Shown: piece by piece, positions 44,903 through 51,830 of the stretch
Position numbering within the stretch: the first letter of the stretch is position 1
Layout of the letters: each line of letters opens with the position of its first letter
Assembly: GCA_945788625.1 (NCBI GenBank)
Contig: CALZMQ010000014.1
Span: forward strand, 19,506-83,505
DNA length: 64,000 bases
Direction of reading: 5' to 3'
From: an uncultured Woeseiaceae bacterium
GTDB taxonomy: Bacteria; Pseudomonadota; Gammaproteobacteria; Steroidobacterales; Woeseiaceae
Position numbers and translations under genes: made by a program
Notes under the pieces: generated by a model
Databases searched by the model: none
Told to the model about the DNA's origin: nothing
What the model saw: the letters and a program-made list of their open reading frames with translations, nothing else

Positions 44903-46156
44903 ATGACCGAGGACATGGTTGTTCACGGCGTAGAGTGGACCGTAAAAGAACTATTCGTTTATCCCAACGAGTTCATATACTGGAGCATCCAGATAGTCAT
45001 GTATCCGTATATGACGGGCCTCGTGGCCGGCGCGTTCGTCCTGTCTTCCCTGTACCACGTTTTTGGGCAGAAAGACCTCAAGGAAATCGCGCAGTTTTCG
45101 CTTGTGTTCTCGTTGGCCCTGCTGCCCGTCGCAGCCATACCGCTGTTGCTGCACTTGCAGCAGCCCTTGCGGGCCATGGAACCGTTGCTCACGCCTCATT
45201 TCACTTCTGCCATTGCTGCCTTCGGCATCGTATTCACGGCCTACGCGTTGATCGTTCTCAGCGAAATCTGGTTCGTCTACAGGAAGTACTTCGTAGAGCA
45301 GGTTCACGAACTCAAGACCAAATCCGGCCTGTCGAACACCCTCACGCGCACTGTCTACCGCGTCCTGACGATCGGTGCGTACGATGTCAGCGACAGTGCA
45401 ATAAAGGTGGATAAAAAGGCAGCCACGATCCTGGCGGCAGTCGGCATCCCGGTAGCTTGTTTCCTGCACGGATACGCGGGATTCATCTTCGGTTCGGTCA
45501 AAGCAAACGCTTTGTGGATGTCTCCGCTGATGCCGGTCATTTTCATCATGTCCGCCGTCGTCTCGGGTATCGCACTTTGCATGTTGACGTACATCGTCAT
45601 CATGGAATGGCAGGCGTTCAGACAAAAGCGTGGCGGCGGTGTCGCCGAAGCCGGCGAAATCAAGGGGGCCGAGAAGGAAATCATCAACAAGGCAACCCGC
45701 TACCTGCTCGGATTCCTGGTTGCCGCAATCAGCCTGGAATTGCTCGACCTGATATTCCGCGGCTACACCGCCATGAAATCCTGGGACATCCTGCGCTCGG
45801 TGATGTACGGCAAGGACTTCGTCAATATTTTCGTCCTTCAATACACGCTGGGCAACCTGGTGCCGTTCGTGCTCCTGATACTGCCGGGACGCACGTTGCG
45901 GCGCACCGTCGTCGCACTTTTGCTCGTGTTGTTCGGCGTTTTCATGATGCGCTGGAATGTGGTGATCGGCGGACAGGCATTTTCGCTGTCGTTCTCGGGT
46001 TACATGCACTATGAGATTCCGCTTATTCCGCACAGCGTGGAAACGTTCAAGGAAGGCGTATTCGGGGCTTTGACCGTCATGGCGCTGCCGTTCGTATTCT
46101 TCTGGATCATCAACAAGTTCGTTCCTTCGCTACGGAGAGATGCTGAAAGCACATAG
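44903..46156 (+). CDS. NrfD/PsrC-family quinol-interacting membrane subunit
   Basis: A 417-residue integral membrane protein with about nine or ten helices, including YPYMTGLVAGAFVLSSLYHVFG and GFLVAAISLELLDLIF, and no haem-binding motifs. NrfD proteins bind quinol and connect to an NrfC-type ferredoxin. The start at 44903 (TGAGGTGA upstream) is preferred over a GTG one codon earlier. Confidence 0.88.
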   Translation: MTEDMVVHGVEWTVKELFVYPNEFIYWSIQIVMYPYMTGLVAGAFVLSSLYHVFGQKDLKEIAQFSLVFSLALLPVAAIPLLLHLQQPLRAMEPLLTPHFTSAIAAFGIVFTAYALIVLSEIWFVYRKYFVEQVHELKTKSGLSNTLTRTVYRVLTIGAYDVSDSAIKVDKKAATILAAVGIPVACFLHGYAGFIFGSVKANALWMSPLMPVIFIMSAVVSGIALCMLTYIVIMEWQAFRQKRGGGVAEAGEIKGAEKEIINKATRYLLGFLVAAISLELLDLIFRGYTAMKSWDILRSVMYGKDFVNIFVLQYTLGNLVPFVLLILPGRTLRRTVVALLLVLFGVFMMRWNVVIGGQAFSLSFSGYMHYEIPLIPHSVETFKEGVFGALTVMALPFVFFWIINKFVPSLRRDAEST

Positions 46157-46159
46157 GCC

Positions 46160-47851
46160 ATGGAAAAGCGCATCGTCGAGCTGGAATCGCGTCTCGCCGC
46201 AGTCGAGAGGCGGCTCGCTGCGCTCGAAGGCGCGGGGCCGGCCGAAGCGCCACTGAGTGAAGAATCTACTGCGCCTTCCCTGGGCGACGGCTCCCTTGCC
46301 AACGCCTCAACCCTGGTCGGCCGTGTATTGCTGATATTCGGCGGCGCGTATCTGCTGCGCGCAATTACCGACTATCAGCTGGTACCCACGGCAATCGGCA
46401 TTTTGTTGGGTGCGTCCTACGCATTCGTCTGGCTGTTCATGGCATACCGCAAACGCGGTGAAGACAGAGGGCGCGTCGGCGCCCTGTTTTACGGCGGCGC
46501 GTCGGTCTTGCTCGCTTTGCCGTTACTTGTCGAGGCTATAACACGATTCGAGCTACTGTCCGGATCGCAAGGCATCGTCGCCCTGCTGTTCTTCTGCACG
46601 GCGGCGCTCTGGGTGGCATTTACAAGAAAGATGAGGGGCCTGGCCTGGCTGGTGACGGCAGGCGGAATAGCAACCGCGTTCGTTGTCCTGCGAGCCTCGC
46701 ACAGCGCGATTCCGGTGGCGGTATTTCTTGTCCTCCTGGGAGTCGGGTCCCTGTGGGCCGTCTACCTCCGGCAGTGGACGGGGCTGCAATGGCTCGGCGC
46801 CGTCGGCGCCGACGTCTGCATCGTTTTGCTTGCCGTCGTCAGCAGCAACGAACAATGGTCGGTCGAACCGCGAACACCCCTGCTACTGGGCACTCTGTTG
46901 CTCATCAGCTACCTGGTCAGCTTTACGCTGCGGTCGCACGTTCGCGGTGACGACGTGGGTATTTTCGAGGCCGTGCAGGGGGTCCTCGCAATCGGCGTCA
47001 CATTCCTGGCAGCGGTGCTCGCTGCGCGAGCCGGGGCGGCCGACCTCGACCGGGTCGGCATCTTCAGCCTGGCCCTCGGCGCCGGTGCATACGCGCTGGC
47101 GTTTACACCCCAAACGCGCTCGACCCGGGGACGTAACTTTTATTTCTTTTCCACACTAGGGCTGGGCCTCGTCGTTGCCGGCAGTGCGCTCGTGTTGTCG
47201 AGCGTCATGGCGGCGGCCGTGTGGTCCCTGATGGCGCTGATTCTCGCCTGGTTCAGCGGTCGATACCGCAGGGTGGCCTTAAGTTTGCAGTGCACGTTCC
47301 TGTTGATTGCCGCCGGCATCGGCTCCGGGATACTGGAGACGGGCTTGCAGGCGTTGATTGGTGGCACAACCGGGTCATGGCCGTCCATGGTCGCATGGCA
47401 CTTGCTGATTGCCCTGGCGACGGTCGCATGCCTTTTTATCCCGGTCGCGCAGAAATCCGAGCGCTGGGGAGCGCTCGCCGGCCTGCCGCAATTGATACTG
47501 CTGGCGTTGTCGGTCTGGGAAGTGGGCGGTCTCATGGTTCAGTACCTGGCGCCTGTTCTTGCGAGTGCGGGCAGTCAAGAGCCCGATCTCGCCGTCCTGG
47601 CCGCGTTGCGCACCGCAGTGCTGTCCGCGGCATCCGTCACCCTGGCACTGTCCAGTCGCCACAAGCGCTGGCCGGAAGCACGCTGGCTGGTCTATCCGGT
47701 CCTGATCCTGGTCGGTTTCAAACTGTTTCTCGAGGATTTTCCAAACGGCCAACCCGTTACACTCTTTATTGCGCTGGCGCTGGTTGGCAGCGCCCTGATC
47801 CTGGTCGCAAAATTGCTTGGAGCCAGTAAGCAAGAGGAGATTCGATTATGA
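46160..47851 (+). CDS. DUF2339-family polytopic membrane protein
   Basis: A 563-residue protein: an N-terminal coiled coil (MEKRIVELESRLAAVERRLAAL) followed by about sixteen hydrophobic helices, the layout of DUF2339. Function unknown. It starts three bases after the NrfD stop and overlaps the next cytochrome gene by four bases, so it belongs to the same operon. This placement within a redox module is unusual for the family. Confidence 0.75.
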   Translation: MEKRIVELESRLAAVERRLAALEGAGPAEAPLSEESTAPSLGDGSLANASTLVGRVLLIFGGAYLLRAITDYQLVPTAIGILLGASYAFVWLFMAYRKRGEDRGRVGALFYGGASVLLALPLLVEAITRFELLSGSQGIVALLFFCTAALWVAFTRKMRGLAWLVTAGGIATAFVVLRASHSAIPVAVFLVLLGVGSLWAVYLRQWTGLQWLGAVGADVCIVLLAVVSSNEQWSVEPRTPLLLGTLLLISYLVSFTLRSHVRGDDVGIFEAVQGVLAIGVTFLAAVLAARAGAADLDRVGIFSLALGAGAYALAFTPQTRSTRGRNFYFFSTLGLGLVVAGSALVLSSVMAAAVWSLMALILAWFSGRYRRVALSLQCTFLLIAAGIGSGILETGLQALIGGTTGSWPSMVAWHLLIALATVACLFIPVAQKSERWGALAGLPQLILLALSVWEVGGLMVQYLAPVLASAGSQEPDLAVLAALRTAVLSAASVTLALSSRHKRWPEARWLVYPVLILVGFKLFLEDFPNGQPVTLFIALALVGSALILVAKLLGASKQEEIRL

Positions 47852-48249
47852 AAGCACAGATCGCTTACAGCGTGGGCGCCATCGCGCTGACCCTGCAGTT
47901 CGTCGGGTGTGACCGGGACAAAGTCAGCTTTGCTGCGGACATACAGCCGATCCTCGAGAGAAGTTGCATCGAGTGCCATACGAGCGCCGGCGAGGGTACG
48001 ACCGCCAGCGGCTTCAGCGTCTCCGATTACGCGAGTGTCATGAAAGGCACCGCGCTGGGTCCCGTGGTCGTACCGGGCAGCAGCATGTCCAGCTCGCTCT
48101 ATCTCGTCATCGCCGGCAAAACCGCGCCCGAGATCCGGATGCCGCCGCACCATGAAGAGTCATGGGCCGAGGGTCGCGGGGTTCCCCTGTCCGCTGCCGA
48201 GATCGACATGGTCGAGGCCTGGATCGACCAGGGGGCGCGCGACAACTAG
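47848..48249 (+). CDS. Lipoprotein mono-haem cytochrome c, planctomycete-type
   Basis: A 133-residue lipoprotein (lipobox LQFVGCDRD) with one haem motif CIECH. The downstream pattern IRMPPHHE and MVEAWIDQGARDN matches the planctomycete-type cytochrome c (PSCyt1-like) domain. It is the last gene of the module and would be a periplasmic electron acceptor or donor. Confidence 0.85.
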   Translation: MKAQIAYSVGAIALTLQFVGCDRDKVSFAADIQPILERSCIECHTSAGEGTTASGFSVSDYASVMKGTALGPVVVPGSSMSSSLYLVIAGKTAPEIRMPPHHEESWAEGRGVPLSAAEIDMVEAWIDQGARDN

Positions 48250-48271
48250 CGCGATTACTGAACGTCACAAC

Positions 48272-48293
48272 GCCCGGTTCGATTGAGCCGGGC
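48272..48293 (+). terminator. Hairpin after the cytochrome gene, weak terminator
   Basis: Stem GCCCGGTTC / GAGCCGGGC (with one G-T pair) around GATT, 22 bases past the operon's stop codon. No T-run follows, so it may act only as a 3'-end structure. Confidence 0.5.
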
Positions 48294-48460
48294 CCTTGGG
48301 CCGACACCCGCGGCACGCCTCGTCGCGATCCCTGCCTTGCCCACGGCGATCAGCGACGTCCGGGCCGGTCGAAAGCCGCAATGCGCCTGCGGCTAATCCG
48401 TATATCCATGCACCCGCTTTCAGGTCACATTCCGAAGGTACAGGTGACAAGCAGAGATGG

Positions 48461-48511
48461 GCCCGGACTCAGCCGTGAGTGTTGGTTTCACAGCGAATCC
48501 GGGCAGTTTTT
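48461..48511 (+). terminator. Possible long-stem terminator or attenuator
   Basis: GCCCGGA (48461-48467) pairs with TCCGGGC (48498-48504) and is followed by AGTTTTT. The loop contains a second small hairpin CTCAGCCGTGAG. It could terminate upstream transcription or attenuate the operon beginning at 48704. Confidence 0.4.
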
Positions 48512-48583
48512 GGAGCGGCGATTCAGCGTAAGGTACAGGCGAGGTAATACGGGTATCGCACCTTCGATCGAGGAGGTAACCCG

Positions 48584-48646
48584 TTGAAAACAGAGGTAAG
48601 ACAAAAGGACTTTGTGTATCGGTTACCCGCCGGTGGCGTCACTTGA
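48584..48646 (+). CDS. Candidate 20-residue leader peptide
   Basis: GAGGAGGT lies seven bases before a TTG that opens a 20-codon frame (MKTEVRQKDFVYRLPAGGVT). A 7-base inverted repeat (48575-48581 and 48621-48627) covers its ribosome site. Such short frames with strong ribosome sites sometimes regulate downstream genes. Coding use is unproven. Confidence 0.25.
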   Translation: MKTEVRQKDFVYRLPAGGVT

Positions 48647-48703
48647 GCCCATTCCCGACATTTTTTGGAACCCAGGATACGTTTGCGAGATATAGGAAGA
48701 CCC

Positions 48704-50860
48704 ATGACCAAGGCTGCGACCGCAAGTGACACGAAATACCTCTTCAAAAGGCACGAAACCTGGTGGGTCAAGGTTGCCGTGCCGCGCACCTTACGCGAGA
48801 GGCTCGGCTACGACCTGAGGCGTTCGCTGGAAACGCATGACCTGGAGCAAGCCCGGCAATCGCGCTGGGCGGTCGTCGATGAATTTCGCGCCAGGATCGA
48901 GCAGGCGCAGGAAGAGCGTAGCGACTCGCCGGCGCGGCATGTCTCGAAGCCGGTTGATATCGATGCGGCCGAGTTCGAAAAACAGTCCGGCACCCGGTTG
49001 ATCCACGAACATATCGTGGAGGTCGTGAGCGACTCCGGCGAGGGCGCGCAAAAATGCGGCCAGATCCTGGGACTTGTCAGCGGCAAGATGGGCAACGGCG
49101 TCTGGACCGTGGAAATCATCCCTGCCGAGATCCAGCCGCCTGCCCGCGAGCGCCAGGGTGCCAGCGGCATTCGCGTCCGAATGGGTGCGAAATACGTGAC
49201 CAACATGGGCGACGAAGCCGATATGGTCGTCGCGTTCAACGAACAGGTCCTCTATTCGCGCATCATGAACGGAGCCTACAAGAAGGGTACGGTCGTGCTC
49301 CTCGAGAGTATGTGGTCAGAAGACCCTGAAGACAGAATCCGCAAGCAGTATGCGGAAGCGCTCGCCGATTTTCGCGAACAGGGACTGATCGTGCATGAAC
49401 TGCCGATACAGAAAGAGTGCCTCAAGATCGTCAAGGACCCGCGCAAGGGCAAGAATATGTTCGTGCTCGGGATGCTGTGCCGGATCTATCACCGCGATAT
49501 CGACAAGGCGAAAGGCGAGATTGCGAAGACATTCAGGCGCAAGAGTGAAAAGGTCATCAGCACGAACCATGAGCTGTTTGACGCCGGTTACAGGTTCGCC
49601 GCCGAGAACCTGGACTACGAATTCGAAATCCATTCCGCCGAAGAAGATCGTCTTGAGTCGGCAATCGTCGTCAACGGCAACACGGCGGCGGGCCTCGGTG
49701 TTATGGCGGCCGGCATAGACCTCGTTGCAATGTATCCGATCACGCCGGCGACGTCGGCGTCCCATTACCTTGCGGACGACTTTCACCTGACGGGCGGCTT
49801 CGTTCACCAGGCCGAGGACGAAATCGCCGCGATCGGATTCGCGATCGGCGCATCCTATGCCGGCAAGACGGCTTGCACCATCACCTCAGGTCCTGGCATG
49901 GCCTTGAAGACCGAAATGATCGGCCTTGCTGTCATGGCCGAGGTTCCACTCGTGATTATCGACGTGCAGCGCGGTGGCCCGTCCACCGGTCTTCCGACCA
50001 AAGTGGAACAGGGAGACCTGCTCTCGTGTCTCTACGGCATGCCGGGAGATTCACCCAAGGTGGTGCTGGCCGCGTCCACAATTTCGGAGTGCTTCCACTT
50101 CGTGATCCTGGCGCGCAAGCTGGCGGAATCATTCCGTACGCCGGTGATCATGCTCACGGACGCGAATCTCGCCACCGGCGTTCAGCCGATAGAGCGCCCC
50201 GCAGTCACCGAAGAATGGTTTGCGCCACCCGTTGATCAGTCTGCCTGGGACAAAGAGGTATCTCCCTACGACTGGGACGAGACCACCGGCCTGTCGGACA
50301 GACCCATTCCAGGCATGCGCGGCGGCGAGTACATCCTCACCGGCCTCGCGCACAATCGCGACAGCAAGATCGCGTATGACACGGCTTCCAACCAGGAAGG
50401 CATGGACATGCGCAGCCGCAAGCTGGCGGCGCTGGCCGAGACAATGAGACCTCCAGAGATTCACGGCGATCCTGCCGGGGACCTGCTGCTCGTAAGCTGG
50501 GGATCGACCGTGGGTGCGATCGAGGAAGCTGTGGACCTGGCGAGGGCAGAGGGCCGGCAGGTGTCCTCGCTGCATCTCCGCTTCCTGTCTCCGCTGGAGC
50601 CTGGCCTGAAGGAAATCTTCTCTGGATTCAAGAAGGTACTAACCATAGAGCTCAACTACAGCGACGATCCCGATGCACCGCTGATCAACGCAGAGACGCG
50701 TCGCTATTCGCAGCTGGCGCTCGTATTACGCGCGCATACGTTGATGGACGTCGATTGCTGGTCCGTGGTGCCGGGTCACCCCCTGTCGCCTCGCACCATT
50801 GGCGAAGTCATCGACGCACGCATCGACAGAATTGAAGGAGCAGAAGCATGTTCGGCTTGA
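48704..50860 (+). CDS. Integrase N-domain fused to 2-oxoacid:ferredoxin oxidoreductase alpha (KorA)
   Basis: A 718-residue chimera. Residues ~10-72 match the N-terminal domain of phage-type tyrosine recombinases (YLFKRHETWWVKVAVPRTLR, then RRSLETHDLEQARQSRWAVV). Residues ~103-310 are the gamma domain of KorA/PorG (EVVSDSGEGAQKCGQI, YKKGTVVLLESMW). Residues ~325-700 are the alpha domain with MYPITPATSASHY, TITSGPGMALKTEM and QRGGPSTGLPTKVEQGDL. With KorB it would oxidise 2-oxoacids such as 2-oxoglutarate to acyl-CoA, reducing ferredoxin. The start at 48704 has AGGA upstream; no ordinary native KorA start is visible except a TTG near 48998 without a ribosome site. Confidence 0.85.
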   Translation: MTKAATASDTKYLFKRHETWWVKVAVPRTLRERLGYDLRRSLETHDLEQARQSRWAVVDEFRARIEQAQEERSDSPARHVSKPVDIDAAEFEKQSGTRLIHEHIVEVVSDSGEGAQKCGQILGLVSGKMGNGVWTVEIIPAEIQPPARERQGASGIRVRMGAKYVTNMGDEADMVVAFNEQVLYSRIMNGAYKKGTVVLLESMWSEDPEDRIRKQYAEALADFREQGLIVHELPIQKECLKIVKDPRKGKNMFVLGMLCRIYHRDIDKAKGEIAKTFRRKSEKVISTNHELFDAGYRFAAENLDYEFEIHSAEEDRLESAIVVNGNTAAGLGVMAAGIDLVAMYPITPATSASHYLADDFHLTGGFVHQAEDEIAAIGFAIGASYAGKTACTITSGPGMALKTEMIGLAVMAEVPLVIIDVQRGGPSTGLPTKVEQGDLLSCLYGMPGDSPKVVLAASTISECFHFVILARKLAESFRTPVIMLTDANLATGVQPIERPAVTEEWFAPPVDQSAWDKEVSPYDWDETTGLSDRPIPGMRGGEYILTGLAHNRDSKIAYDTASNQEGMDMRSRKLAALAETMRPPEIHGDPAGDLLLVSWGSTVGAIEEAVDLARAEGRQVSSLHLRFLSPLEPGLKEIFSGFKKVLTIELNYSDDPDAPLINAETRRYSQLALVLRAHTLMDVDCWSVVPGHPLSPRTIGEVIDARIDRIEGAEACSA

Positions 50861-51801
50861 AAGGTGACTGGTCCCTCGACGTCAAGGATCGTTATTTCAC
50901 ACTGGAAGATTATTGCGGCGCGGAGCCCCGTTGGTGCACTGGTTGCGGCGACCACGGAATCCTGGCTGCCGTGCACCGCGTTTGCCGGGATGCCCAGGTC
51001 AAGCCCGAGATGACGGTGGCTGTATCCGGCATCGGCTGCTCGAGCCGCTTGCCGCATTACATGAACACGTACGGTTTTCACGGCCTGCACGGGCGCGCGT
51101 TGCCGGTCGCCTGCGGCATCAAGTCCAGGCGTCCCGACCTCGACGTCTGGGTTGCCACCGGCGACGGTGACTGCTTCTCGATCGGCTGCGCCCACTGGAT
51201 ACATGCAATGCGCTACAACATGGACCTCACCATGTTGGTGTTCGACAACGGCATCTACGGCCTGACCAAGAAACAGACATCGCCGACCACGCCGCTCGAT
51301 GTGCCGACCAACACGCATCCGTCCGGCGCATTGCTGCCGCCGCTGAATCCGCTGACCGTAACCCTCGGCGTGACCAATATTTCGTTCGTCGCCCAGATCG
51401 TCGACTGGAATGCGCCACTTCGTCACGAGGTGATCAGGATGGCGCACGAGCACAAAGGGACCAGCTTCGTCCGCATCATCCAGCGCTGCCCGGTCTATGT
51501 CGAGGCGATCGGCAAGGCCTTGCAGGACGAACCGGCGCGAATGAAATTATTGACGCACGAGAATGGCGTTGAGCTCGACGATTCGGTCAAGCGCATGTTC
51601 CCGAACAACGCCGAGCATGATCCGTCGGACCTCGCCGCCGCCCGCGCACTTGCGGAAGACGACACCGCCCTGCCGCTCGGCATTCTCTATCACAATACGG
51701 ATGCGCCTCGATACGACCAGATGTCCTCGGCCGGCCTCGATATGAGCGTCGACGAGAAACTGTCCGGCCTGAACAAGGCGCTGGATCAATTCGCCATCTA
51801 G
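50848..51801 (+). CDS. 2-oxoacid:ferredoxin oxidoreductase beta subunit (KorB-like)
   Basis: A 317-residue TPP-binding beta subunit. WCTGCGDHG and SGIGCSSRLP provide three cysteines for a 4Fe-4S cluster, RCPVY a fourth. TGDGDCFSIGCAHWIHAMRYN...DNGIYGLT is the thiamine-diphosphate/magnesium motif, intact. It overlaps the end of korA by 13 bases. Substrate range (2-oxoglutarate versus pyruvate) cannot be set from sequence. Confidence 0.92.
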   Translation: MFGLKGDWSLDVKDRYFTLEDYCGAEPRWCTGCGDHGILAAVHRVCRDAQVKPEMTVAVSGIGCSSRLPHYMNTYGFHGLHGRALPVACGIKSRRPDLDVWVATGDGDCFSIGCAHWIHAMRYNMDLTMLVFDNGIYGLTKKQTSPTTPLDVPTNTHPSGALLPPLNPLTVTLGVTNISFVAQIVDWNAPLRHEVIRMAHEHKGTSFVRIIQRCPVYVEAIGKALQDEPARMKLLTHENGVELDDSVKRMFPNNAEHDPSDLAAARALAEDDTALPLGILYHNTDAPRYDQMSSAGLDMSVDEKLSGLNKALDQFAI

Positions 51802-51830
51802 CCTGATCTGTGTACAGGCGGACCGAAACG

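Larger units (their letters stand above)
48250..48703. other. 454-base non-coding stretch ahead of the oxoacid/Rnf operon
   Basis: Holds two hairpin/terminator-like elements, a candidate leader peptide with a strong ribosome site and a 7-base inverted repeat (GGTAACC / GGTTACC) around it, all listed separately, and a 10-base direct repeat AAGGTACAGG near 48435 and 48530. No tRNA or att-like core recognised. The main promoter of the downstream operon must lie here. Confidence 0.6.

Noticed and set aside
44951..46033. Minus-strand open frame opposite the NrfD gene
   Set aside because: Glu/Arg/Gln-rich antisense of a membrane protein; no signal or motif.
48272..48293. GGTTCGATTGAGCC looks like a tRNA T-arm, suggesting an integrase target
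   Set aside because: It folds only as a simple hairpin; no acceptor stem, D-arm or anticodon arm could be built around it.
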